Assembly (NCBI GenBank): GCA_029984035.1
Contig: JASBYJ010000002.1
Span: forward strand, 124,001-188,000
Length of the DNA stretch: 64,000 nucleotides
Origin: Conchiformibius sp.
GTDB taxonomy: Bacteria; Pseudomonadota; Gammaproteobacteria; Burkholderiales; Neisseriaceae
Reading direction: 5' to 3'
Shown here: one piece after another, positions 52,915-60,498 of the stretch
How positions within the stretch are numbered: position 1 is the first letter of the stretch
How the letters are laid out: the number at the start of each line of letters is the position of its first letter
Translations under genes and position numbers: made by a program
The notes under the pieces: generated by a model
Seen by the model: the letters and a program-made list of their open reading frames with translations, nothing else
The model's database searches: none
Told to the model about the DNA's origin: nothing

Positions 52915-53136
52915 TTAAGCAGGCGTTTTTTCGGCAGGTTGTTTCTGCCGGTTGGAACGTATAGGTAAATCAGGCAAAGTCGGCTTCGGCACGCGCAAAC
53001 CGCCCGCATACCAACGGAACGACACCCCCACCAAGCCCGCCACCGTCAGCAAAAACAACACGGGCAGCAGCAATTTCAGCCACACCAACACCGCATCCAA
53101 AAACGGCAGATTCAAATACCATTGCAAAAATCCCAT
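52915..53136 (-). CDS. Small membrane protein in the transposition operon
   Basis: The 73-residue product has a hydrophobic segment (about residues 14-36) and a basic, Pro-rich C-terminus. The ATG at 53136 overlaps the end of gene B. Function unknown. Confidence 0.6.
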   Translation of the reverse strand: MGFLQWYLNLPFLDAVLVWLKLLLPVLFLLTVAGLVGVSFRWYAGGLRVPKPTLPDLPIRSNRQKQPAEKTPA

Positions 53137-53137
53137 C

Positions 53138-54262
53138 TCACACCCCCCGTACAATATCCGCGTCCACACGCGCAAATCCCAAACTCGCCGCTTCATTCAT
53201 CGCCGCCGAAACCAAATTATTCACCGCAAGCGGATAAAGCAAACTGTTCTGTTGCAACTGATTTTTGATGTTGCGACTGGTAAAGGTCAGGCGTTCGGCG
53301 ATGGCATCAATGGCGGTGTCGTCCAAAATGTCCGCCACATTTGCCCCGACCCGTTCAAATTTGTGCTTCAGGTAGCCTTGCAATTTGCCGCCCGTGAGCG
53401 GCAGCAGGGTAACGATTTCACAACGTTGCACCACTTCGCGCACGCTCGGATTGTTTTCGGACAATTTTTGCGCTAACTCGGTCTGCCCAATCAAGGCAAT
53501 ACCAATCAATCTTTCAAAACCCTGTTTCAATTCAAAAAAGCGTTTCAGATGCTTCAGAGTGGGAATCGGCAGACTGTGTGCCTCCTCAATCAGCAATAAA
53601 TGTTTGTTTCCCGCTTTCGCGCTTTCCATCAATGTCTGATGCACTTGGCGGAAGCGTGCTTCGGGGCTGCGTTTGGGCGACAGCTCGGGTGCAACCGCCG
53701 CCAAAACCGCTTCGGCAATATGCACGGCTTTGAGCGTTTTGCCTTTTTGGTCGTTGTCTTCCATTGCCAAAACATAGGGCTCAATCACAATAATCGGACG
53801 ATTTTCACGATGAATGCGGTCGTGCAAATCTTCGCGCAGCGTGGATTTGCCCGCACCGCTTTCGCCCACCACCGCTACAAATCCGCCCTGCGTGGCAGTC
53901 TGAAACAGTGCTTCGCGCACATAACGCACATCGGGCGTGATATACACATCTTGCGCTTGGCGGATTTCATCGTGAAACGGGTCGCGTGTTAAACCAAAAT
54001 GCTGGCGGGCGGCTTGGGATAAGGCAGATTTGCGAAGTAACATATCATTGTCCTTTTTCGGTTGCGGCTGGGATTTCAGGCAGCCTGAAACATCGATGCC
54101 GTGTTGTTGGAAATAAGCTTGGATTTGGGTGCGCAGGGTATCGCCGTTGCGCTTTGGGAAGATGCCGTGGTTCACTATGCCGACCAGTGTCGGCTTACTG
54201 CACCCAATCTCGGCGGCTGCTTGGGCAAAGGATTTGCCTAATTGCTTAAATTGTGTTTTCAT
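53138..54262 (-). CDS. Transposition AAA+ ATPase (MuB-like)
   Basis: The 374-residue protein corresponds to the MuB target-capture ATPase. It has an N-terminal helix-turn-helix (about residues 8-40), Walker A GESGAGKS (133-140), Walker B LLLIEEAH (222-229) and an AAA C-terminal lid. The ExeA-like AAA core and added linker are typical of the BcepMu/Neisseria type rather than Mu itself. Its start overlaps the end of A (ATGA). Confidence 0.9.
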   Translation of the reverse strand: MKTQFKQLGKSFAQAAAEIGCSKPTLVGIVNHGIFPKRNGDTLRTQIQAYFQQHGIDVSGCLKSQPQPKKDNDMLLRKSALSQAARQHFGLTRDPFHDEIRQAQDVYITPDVRYVREALFQTATQGGFVAVVGESGAGKSTLREDLHDRIHRENRPIIVIEPYVLAMEDNDQKGKTLKAVHIAEAVLAAVAPELSPKRSPEARFRQVHQTLMESAKAGNKHLLLIEEAHSLPIPTLKHLKRFFELKQGFERLIGIALIGQTELAQKLSENNPSVREVVQRCEIVTLLPLTGGKLQGYLKHKFERVGANVADILDDTAIDAIAERLTFTSRNIKNQLQQNSLLYPLAVNNLVSAAMNEAASLGFARVDADIVRGV

Positions 54263-56058
54263 CCGTGAGTTCCTGTTCTTCTGAGCAGTTTCAGCTTGAT
54301 CTCAGGCTGCGTGATGTGCTCGAATACCGCGTCTAAATCGCTTTCTGCCGCGCCGTCGGGGTAATGCTGCTGCAATCTTTGCATGGCGGTTTGCCAGTCA
54401 AATCCGATGGCATCAGCACGCGGTTTGAGCAGTTTGGCCAGCTCTACCTTGTTCAATATGGCAGCCTGAACGTCCATTTTGTTGTAATCCATCTGCTGAC
54501 CGCGTTTGGGCATGTAGCGGACTTTATTGTCTGCCAACACCTGCTCCTGATGGGCAAAGGGGTCAATCCGTCCGCCAAACGGCAAATCTTGTGCTTTGCG
54601 TTTTTGTTCGGCTTGTTCCAATGTGTCCGCTTGCATCGCAAGTTTTTCCAATTCTTTGGCATTGGTTTGGATTTCGGTATCAGCATGGGTTTTATATTCT
54701 TGTCCCACAATCACCGCGTTCACAGCAAAGCCAAATCCGTCAACAATCTGTTCAGGCACTTCCAACCAATACGCCTTACCATGCTCGTCAAAACGCTGAA
54801 CCTGCGCCGAAAACGGTTTCCACGGATTTTTGGCAACCGTAATTTTGTCTTGGTTCTGAATCAAAGGTACTGCTGAAACATCAAATGTCCGTCCTTCAAA
54901 TGAAATGGTTAAATCATTGGCAACCACACGCTCCACAGGTCGGCTCAAAACCAACTCACGGCAATAATCGGCAGGGGGTGGAATACGCAACTCATCGGCT
55001 TGGATTTTTTGCCATGCCTGAAACCGTGTCATACCATGACGACTGTGTTTTTTATCGCTGTTGAACAGCATCATCCATTCATTCGCTGCAGCTTGCAGTT
55101 GGCTTAAACTGTTCACACGGATAAACGACAGCTTGCCTTCAAAATCCCGTTCAATTTGGTTATTGGCTTGCTCAACCTGACCTTTGGCGCGTGGATTGCC
55201 CACTTTATTGATGATGATTTCCACACCCAGTTGCCGACACAGATTTTTGAAACCAAATCCTGTATTTGCCGAACCCGGGTCAAGCATGACCATTTTCGGC
55301 ACGCCGCAAAACGGAAATCTCAAACGGTCTTTTTTGGGCTCAATGGCTTGGATAAAGGCTTCACACAGGTTTTCGCTGTTTTCGCCACCCATCACATACC
55401 ACACAAAAATCACACCCGATGTATGGTCGGTAAGCACATACCGCCACACACGGTCTTTCACGATTTTGGCGATGTTTTGCGGTTTGTTTTTGTAAAATTC
55501 CTGCTCGCGCATCACCTGCAAAGCCAATTCATGCTTTTTCTTTTCAGACGGCAAATAAAACAACACACACAAACTGGCATCAATCTGCCACAAATGGTTG
55601 GGGTGCAGACTGCGTAAATGGGTAACCGGTTCGGGGCGCAATAACTGCTCGGGGTGCAAACGGTATTGTTTTAAAGCGCGGGTAACGGTGCTGACCGACA
55701 GGGTAATCACTTCGCCTGTGCTTTTATCTACGCGGGTAGGGTCAATCTCCTTATTAGCAATCAGAAATTTAACCGTTTCTTCCACCGTACCCAATTTTTT
55801 GTTATTGGCCCGCATGGCTTGCAAAATACACGCCGAAATCATTTGCGCGTCTTCGCGGCTTAATGCCGTTTTACCGGCATCGCTGCGTTTTTTCCGTTCA
55901 GGTTTAATCATGACTTGCTCCAACTCTTTGTATAACTTTGCCACGCTCATATTCAGTTTGACAGCTTCGGCTTTGAGAAACGCAGTTTTACCTCCATGCG
56001 GCAATTGCCCCAATCTTGTGGCAATCGCATTCAAACGTTCGTTTAAAACCGCGTCCAT
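54259..56058 (-). CDS. DDE transposase (MuA-like)
   Basis: The 599-residue protein catalyses phage integration and replicative transposition. The N-terminal part holds DNA-binding helices; the RNase H-like core has the catalytic triad D160 (WQIDAS), D260 (VMLDPGSANT) and E296 (KGQVEQANN), followed by a C-terminal beta-barrel and a B-interacting tail. It is shorter than Mu A (663) and similar in size to transposases of other beta-proteobacterial Mu-like phages. Confidence 0.93.
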   Translation of the reverse strand: MDAVLNERLNAIATRLGQLPHGGKTAFLKAEAVKLNMSVAKLYKELEQVMIKPERKKRSDAGKTALSREDAQMISACILQAMRANNKKLGTVEETVKFLIANKEIDPTRVDKSTGEVITLSVSTVTRALKQYRLHPEQLLRPEPVTHLRSLHPNHLWQIDASLCVLFYLPSEKKKHELALQVMREQEFYKNKPQNIAKIVKDRVWRYVLTDHTSGVIFVWYVMGGENSENLCEAFIQAIEPKKDRLRFPFCGVPKMVMLDPGSANTGFGFKNLCRQLGVEIIINKVGNPRAKGQVEQANNQIERDFEGKLSFIRVNSLSQLQAAANEWMMLFNSDKKHSRHGMTRFQAWQKIQADELRIPPPADYCRELVLSRPVERVVANDLTISFEGRTFDVSAVPLIQNQDKITVAKNPWKPFSAQVQRFDEHGKAYWLEVPEQIVDGFGFAVNAVIVGQEYKTHADTEIQTNAKELEKLAMQADTLEQAEQKRKAQDLPFGGRIDPFAHQEQVLADNKVRYMPKRGQQMDYNKMDVQAAILNKVELAKLLKPRADAIGFDWQTAMQRLQQHYPDGAAESDLDAVFEHITQPEIKLKLLRRTGTHG

Positions 56059-56061
56059 ACC

Positions 56062-56946
56062 TTACTCCGTTTCAAAAGCCGTACCGTCATCGGGCAAATC
56101 AACCTTCGCCCAAGCAGGTGTTTCAGATGCCTCATCAAACGCAGGCAAATCATATTGACCGCGCAATAAATTCAAATCCGCTTCAATTTGATTGATTGCG
56201 CCCAACATCGCATCGCGATGCGGCAAACCGTGCGCCTGTTCATGGGCGGACATTTGTGCAAAATACTCGCCCAACTGCAGCAAATGACTGCGAATGGCCA
56301 CCGTTTTGGCACTGACGGCCATATTTAACTCGCCGGCAACATCGGCAGGTTCAGGCTCTTTGACGGTGCTTTTTTTCTTGGACTTTTCCAACTTTTCTGC
56401 CAGCTCATCAATCTTGGCATTTTTATCGCCCAAAACCTTGTCTTTGGCAGCAAGCTGCTCGCGGTTTTCGCGCAAATGCAAACGCAACTCGCGCACCGTC
56501 ATGCGGTCGATATCGTCCAGCGTTGCACCGTTCAACTCTTCGCCGTCTGCCAAACCGGTCAGCGTAACGTCCTCTTCCACCAGTAATTCCAGCAGTTTGG
56601 ACTTACCCAAATCCATCAGCTTGGGCAAAGCTTTTTGCATTTGGGGCGTGGCGAAACGTTGGGTAGCAGCCATCAGACGCGCCGCCGCACTTTTATCGAT
56701 ACCAAATTGGCTTCTTACAATTTCAGTAAAACGTCCGTGCTCGGTATGTTCTTTCAATACAATCAATGCCCGTCCCAACTCAAACATACCCTCCATTGTC
56801 TGACGGACTGCTTGGCGGCCGCGCTCTATCCAAGTTGCTTCATTGTAGGTTTCGCCATTCCCCCATTGCTCCATAACCATCATGCTGTGCATTGCTGCTT
56901 GATTATTGGTTTGCTGTGCATCAATAACTTCAGTGTTGTGGTCCAT
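56062..56946 (-). CDS. DUF3102-like early phage protein
   Basis: The 294-residue protein has a DUF3102-type N-terminal half (WIERGRQAVRQTMEGMFELG, LKEHTEHGRFTEIVRSQFGI) with helix-turn-helix character and a coiled-coil (about residues 160-195). Such proteins precede the transposase in Mu-like phages; the role is probably DNA binding. It starts 35 bases after a perfect hairpin. Confidence 0.72.
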   Translation of the reverse strand: MDHNTEVIDAQQTNNQAAMHSMMVMEQWGNGETYNEATWIERGRQAVRQTMEGMFELGRALIVLKEHTEHGRFTEIVRSQFGIDKSAAARLMAATQRFATPQMQKALPKLMDLGKSKLLELLVEEDVTLTGLADGEELNGATLDDIDRMTVRELRLHLRENREQLAAKDKVLGDKNAKIDELAEKLEKSKKKSTVKEPEPADVAGELNMAVSAKTVAIRSHLLQLGEYFAQMSAHEQAHGLPHRDAMLGAINQIEADLNLLRGQYDLPAFDEASETPAWAKVDLPDDGTAFETE

Positions 56947-56957
56947 TTTTCATCTCC

Positions 56958-56981
56958 AAAAGTTGCGATGTCGCAACTTTT
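56958..56981. terminator. Perfect hairpin in the early operon
   Basis: AAAAGTTGCGA / TCGCAACTTTT, 11-base arms with a 2-base loop and four T. It lies at the stop of the winged-helix gene and 12 bases before the DUF3102 start, so it may limit read-through into the transposition genes. Confidence 0.6.
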
Positions 56982-57271
56982 CAAAATCGGTTGACACGTT
57001 GGTTCAATTCATTGAGCTTGGCTTGCATATTTTCGTGTTGCTGCCTGAAACGCTCGGCAATCTGCAAGGCTCTCACACTGTAAGCAAAATTCCCGTTATC
57101 CAGCCTGACCGCCAATCCTTCTGCGATTAAGTCGTCCAAATCACGGCTCACCTGCGTTGCGGTCAAACCCAAGCCGTCAGCAATTTCTTTATTGCTCAAA
57201 CCGATAATCGGATGGGCTTCCAAAGCCTTAAACACTTTCAACACGCGGCTGCCTTTTTTACTGGTTGCCAT
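56981..57271 (-). CDS. Winged-helix regulator
   Basis: The 96-residue protein has an IclR/MarR-like winged-helix (SNKEIADGLGLTATQVSRDL, about residues 26-45) and a C-terminal coiled coil. It is the second gene of the early operon. It could be a second early repressor or activator. Confidence 0.72.
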   Translation of the reverse strand: MATSKKGSRVLKVFKALEAHPIIGLSNKEIADGLGLTATQVSRDLDDLIAEGLAVRLDNGNFAYSVRALQIAERFRQQHENMQAKLNELNQRVNRF

Positions 57272-57449
57272 CTATGCGCTCCTTTAAACCAAGCTCCAGC
57301 GCAATTTCATGTGCTTTTCCTCTATTGGCTTTAATTGCCCCGTTCAAAATACGCGACACATACGTCGGGTCATATTGGCGAACTTCGCACCATGCCTTAA
57401 TCGTTTCGCCACGTTTTTTGAAATTCTCTTTTACTTTTTCTGCTTCCAT
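57258..57449 (-). CDS. Ner/Cro-like DNA-binding protein
   Basis: The 63-residue helix-turn-helix protein (RGETIKAWCEVRQYDPTYVS then RILNGAIKANRGKAHEIA) is the first gene leftward from the control region, the place of ner in Mu. Ner represses both early and repressor promoters. The start follows GGAGA. Confidence 0.78.
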   Translation of the reverse strand: MEAEKVKENFKKRGETIKAWCEVRQYDPTYVSRILNGAIKANRGKAHEIALELGLKERIDGNQ

Positions 57450-57586
57450 CGGAATATCTCCAAGTTTTCATGCTAAAATGGAAATGTTTAAATCTTTAAA
57501 CATTCTTGTTTAAATGTTGAAGCAATAATAACTGGATTATTTCCAAATTTCAAGTATATTTCCAGATAATTTCTAAGATTTGTTCT
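57450..57586. promoter_or_regulatory. Divergent control region between Ner and CI
   Basis: This AT-rich region holds a perfect dyad TGTTTAAATCTTTAAACA (57485-57502), an extra copy TGTTTAAA at 57507-57514, and a repeated ATTTCCA (about 57539 and 57556). These are good candidates for Ner and CI operators controlling the early promoter (leftward) and the repressor promoter (rightward). Confidence 0.75.
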
Positions 57587-58252
57587 ATGAGTTTGATTTT
57601 TACCAGAAATATTCGCAGCGTAATTAGTGAGAAAAACCTAACCATTGCTGAATTTGCTGAATTGATTGATGAAAAAGTTTCTAGGGTTAATGATGTATTA
57701 AGTGGAAAACAACGTCCGCCATTTGATATGGTAGAGAAAATCTTGAATAGATTTGATATTGATGCCAATTGGCTGATTACTGGAAACGGGGACAGGAAAT
57801 GGAATAATTCCACACCACCACCCGAAGAATCCGACTTTGAATACATCCCTATGTACGATGTGGAAGTATCCGCAGGTTATGGTGCTGATGCCTATGGGAT
57901 AACCGAACCTAATACTTATTTGGCATTTCGCAAAGATTGGCTCAAAGGTCGCAGTTTAGCGGTTAAAGACTTAAGCGTGGTTACCGCCAGCGGCGACAGT
58001 ATGAATCCGACCATTGGCAACAAAGACAGCTTGCTGGTGGATACATCAAAAAATAACCCCGTAGACGGTCGCATTTATGTGATACGCAGCAGCGATACGC
58101 TGTGGGTTAAACGCATTCAACGCCAATTGGACGGCACATTGCTCTTGATTAGCGACAATGAAGCCTATCCGCCCATGCACTTGGATTTACGCGACAACCA
58201 CGATATTGAAGTCATCGGGCAGGTGGTGAATGTATCCAAAGACATTTATTGA
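57587..58252 (+). CDS. CI-like repressor (S24 peptidase family)
   Basis: The 221-residue protein has an N-terminal helix-turn-helix (about residues 18-40) and a C-terminal S24 self-cleaving domain: cleavage site Ala96-Gly97 (SAGYG), catalytic Ser138 (SGDSMNP) and Lys175 (WVKRI). It should therefore be cleaved on RecA activation, unlike Mu c. It would maintain lysogeny and is divergent from Ner. Two accessory genes follow 22 bases later. Confidence 0.9.
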   Translation: MSLIFTRNIRSVISEKNLTIAEFAELIDEKVSRVNDVLSGKQRPPFDMVEKILNRFDIDANWLITGNGDRKWNNSTPPPEESDFEYIPMYDVEVSAGYGADAYGITEPNTYLAFRKDWLKGRSLAVKDLSVVTASGDSMNPTIGNKDSLLVDTSKNNPVDGRIYVIRSSDTLWVKRIQRQLDGTLLLISDNEAYPPMHLDLRDNHDIEVIGQVVNVSKDIY

Positions 58253-58274
58253 TTGAGTAAAAAAGGAATTTGCT

Positions 58275-59243
58275 GTGGCAAAGAAAACTATTAAAACGAT
58301 TCATTATTTACGAGCACAATCAGACCACCAGCTATTCAATTTAGAGCAAGCATTACGAACTGTTTTACAGGCAGCTCCAACGGTACAAAACACGCAGATT
58401 GAACAGTTTGGTCAGATTACGCAAATTATGCACCGAAACCCAACACCAACTGATGCAGATGGTAATTTGATTGGTGGCATACTGATACACATCGGTAGTG
58501 GAACAAAAGATGAACATATTCGTACAATGAATAACCAGCCTTTGCAACAAGATGATCACGGTGGAACACAAGCACCACCAAACGGTTATTCTTTTTTGCG
58601 TAAAGAAGCATTTTTGTATATTGTTCAACATCATGTAATTTTTTGTGGACATGGTCTTTTGCAAGCACCAGCGGTTGCTTCATATTTGAATATATTAAGT
58701 AAACAATTACAACATGATGAATCCAACGTTATTTTGTTTGATATTCAATTTAAAGCAGTAGGAAATTGCGATAGATTAGCGTTAATTCAGCAGCATGGTG
58801 TAAAAAGCATTGCATTAGATGTCTCTGCTTATAAATTATCTAGAGATAAGCTGTATCAAGAGAGCCATTCCACCATAGCCAAAGCATTAAGCAGATTTGG
58901 TAATGTTTTTACCAATGAATTAAGTGATGAAGAGTTGGAAGTGCAATCTGAAATCCACATCAATTTAGAAGTATCATTAAACGGTAATTCAAAAGCAAGT
59001 ATAGAAGCACAATCGCTTATGCAGGAACAAGCAGAAGAAATTATTGATGATGAAACAGTAAGTCAAGGTTTTTCCATTACTACTCAACAGGGTGAGATTA
59101 TTCAACCATCTGACGTTAAGCTTTCAAAATCTGTTAGAATAGAACGGTATGAAGAAGCCAATTCATTACTCCCACATTCAGCATTTGCTACAATTAGTGA
59201 ATACTTCTTTGAACTTCAGCAAAGAAATTTAACAGAGCAATGA
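58275..59243 (+). CDS. Accessory protein of unknown function, first of a two-gene cassette
   Basis: The 322-residue product is not recognised. It is soluble, with a mixed alpha/beta N-terminal two-thirds (segments GGILIHIGSGTKDEHI and SFLRKEAFLYIVQHHVIFCG) and an acidic C-terminal part. Translation starts at GTG 58275, 8 bases after AAGGA. It lies 22 bases after CI on the same strand, so it should be expressed in the lysogen. GC content is clearly lower than in the surrounding phage genes. It overlaps the next gene by ATGA. Position suggests superinfection exclusion or anti-phage defence; this is inference. Confidence 0.6.
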   Translation: MAKKTIKTIHYLRAQSDHQLFNLEQALRTVLQAAPTVQNTQIEQFGQITQIMHRNPTPTDADGNLIGGILIHIGSGTKDEHIRTMNNQPLQQDDHGGTQAPPNGYSFLRKEAFLYIVQHHVIFCGHGLLQAPAVASYLNILSKQLQHDESNVILFDIQFKAVGNCDRLALIQQHGVKSIALDVSAYKLSRDKLYQESHSTIAKALSRFGNVFTNELSDEELEVQSEIHINLEVSLNGNSKASIEAQSLMQEQAEEIIDDETVSQGFSITTQQGEIIQPSDVKLSKSVRIERYEEANSLLPHSAFATISEYFFELQQRNLTEQ

Positions 59244-59734
59244 ACAAATACAGTCCCTTCATCAAGTTTATCTGCTTTGCCATAGCCGCAGCATTTTTGG
59301 CTTGGAAGGGGCAGCCTTTTGCTCACGGCAATGAAAAGGCAATAGAGATTATCATCAATGTTTTTTCCATATTAGCTGGCTTTCTGATTGCTATTTTGAC
59401 TTTATTTAGCGATATGCGCTTTGATGAATCTGCTAATTGGCGAAAATTGGAATTGCAAGAAGCAGTACAACAACAGAAATTTGGCAAACATTCTTTACTT
59501 TTTTTCACTTATTTATCTGTTTTGATTAGTGTTTTTTTAGTAATTTTACTAACAGGTCAAGAAAATTCATCTTTGAAAGATAGTAGTATAATTACTTGTT
59601 TGGAATTAGTTTATTTATTTCTAGCAATTCTTTCTGTAATTTATTCTTTATTTTTACCAAGCAATTTGCTCAAAATCAGAAAACAAGAATTTGATAGGCT
59701 GCATAAATCTAAATTACCTAAAAATTCAAATTAA
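59240..59734 (+). CDS. Small multi-pass membrane protein, second of the cassette
   Basis: The 164-residue product has four predicted membrane segments (about residues 8-25, 35-54, 85-105 and 118-140) and a basic cytoplasmic tail. Between helices 2 and 3 is a charged loop. Its ATG overlaps the stop of the previous gene, so the two are translationally coupled. No family is recognised. A cytosolic sensor plus small membrane protein is a common layout of phage-exclusion pairs. Confidence 0.6.
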   Translation: MNKYSPFIKFICFAIAAAFLAWKGQPFAHGNEKAIEIIINVFSILAGFLIAILTLFSDMRFDESANWRKLELQEAVQQQKFGKHSLLFFTYLSVLISVFLVILLTGQENSSLKDSSIITCLELVYLFLAILSVIYSLFLPSNLLKIRKQEFDRLHKSKLPKNSN

Positions 59735-59738
59735 TTTT

Positions 59739-59781
59739 TTAACCCTCATTAAAAGCCTTTCAGGTTGCCTGAAAGCATAAT
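59739..59781 (+). promoter_or_regulatory. Predicted phage late promoter before endolysin
   Basis: TTAACCCTCATTAA (59739-59752), 23 bases containing a DUS-like sequence, then CATAAT (59776-59781). It is the only copy on the plus strand and matches the other three in spacing exactly. Confidence 0.78.
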
Positions 59782-59817
59782 CCCCATAACATTTTCAAAC
59801 TGTTATGGGGATTTTTT
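59782..59817 (+). promoter_or_regulatory. Hairpin and T-run covering the endolysin ribosome site
   Basis: CCCCATAACA / TGTTATGGGG (10-base arms, 9-base loop) is followed by A and six T and then the ATG. It looks like an intrinsic terminator for read-through from the lysogenic operon. The GGGGA ribosome site is in the 3' arm, while the predicted late start (about 59788) lies inside the 5' arm. Confidence 0.75.
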
Positions 59818-60336
59818 ATGTCCGAAAAATTCAAACAATTTATGAACCGCGTCCTTTCCTACGAAGGCGGTTACAGCAGTCACCCGGCCGATAAAGGCGG
59901 CGAAACCAACTGGGGCATTACCCGCCGCACCGCCCGCGCCAACGGCTATCACGGCTCAATGCGTGAAATGACACGCGACCAAGCCATTGAGATTTACCAC
60001 AGCGCATTTTGGTTACGCTATCGCTGCGAAGAAATGCCCGATGCATTGGCGTTTCAGTTTTTTGATGCCGCCATCAATCACGGCTACGGCAACGCTGCAC
60101 GCATTTTGCAACGCGCTGTGGGCGTGGCAGATGACGGAATCATTGGCAACATCACAATGGCGGCAATTCAAAAGCTGCCCGAAAACGAAATCTTATTTAA
60201 ATTCAATGCAGAACGTATTGTATTTTATACAAAATTAAGCACATTCCCCACTTTTGGCAAAGGCTGGTTACGCCGCTTGGCCGAAAATTTAATTCATGCC
60301 GCCAATGACACCGTACCCGGCAGGAATGCCCAATGA
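59818..60336 (+). CDS. Endolysin (glycoside hydrolase 108)
   Basis: The 172-residue protein cuts peptidoglycan at lysis. It has the GH108 N-terminal catalytic motif LSYEGGYS with catalytic Glu16, the GGETNWGIT segment, and a C-terminal PG-binding-3 domain (from about residue 95). No signal peptide is seen, so release depends on a holin. Its stop is followed directly by a short membrane-protein frame. Confidence 0.92.
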   Translation: MSEKFKQFMNRVLSYEGGYSSHPADKGGETNWGITRRTARANGYHGSMREMTRDQAIEIYHSAFWLRYRCEEMPDALAFQFFDAAINHGYGNAARILQRAVGVADDGIIGNITMAAIQKLPENEILFKFNAERIVFYTKLSTFPTFGKGWLRRLAENLIHAANDTVPGRNAQ

Positions 60337-60342
60337 ACACCA

Positions 60343-60498
60343 TTGTATTCCATTATCGGTTTGGTGGTGTCGGTAACACTTGTCAGCGAGTCTGTCAGCA
60401 TTCCTACACCGGAATTTACGCAATCCCTGTCATTGGCTTATGCAATCATTCATCAATATCGGCATACGGCCAAAAAGCGCAGAAAGGCAAAATCATGA
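60343..60498 (+). CDS. Small membrane protein of the lysis cassette (possible holin)
   Basis: A frame in register with endolysin, starting at TTG 60343, encodes 51 residues: a hydrophobic segment (LYSIIGLVVSVTLVS) and a strongly basic C-terminus (KKRRKAK). Its TGA overlaps the ATG of the next gene. An ATG at 60333 overlapping the endolysin stop starts in a different frame; a one-base shift there would join ATG-AAC-ACC to this frame, so the gene might be frameshifted near its start or use TTG. Confidence 0.5.
   Translation: MYSIIGLVVSVTLVSESVSIPTPEFTQSLSLAYAIIHQYRHTAKKRRKAKS

Noticed and set aside
58275..59734. Naming the two-gene cassette as the Kiwa defence system
   Set aside because: Only the general layout is similar; gene order differs and no sequence signature could be confirmed by eye.
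60333..60494. N-terminal extension of the holin-like gene from ATG 60333
   Set aside because: Residues are Cys/His-rich and unlike membrane proteins, whereas the neighbouring frame gives a plausible small membrane protein ending in an ATGA overlap.
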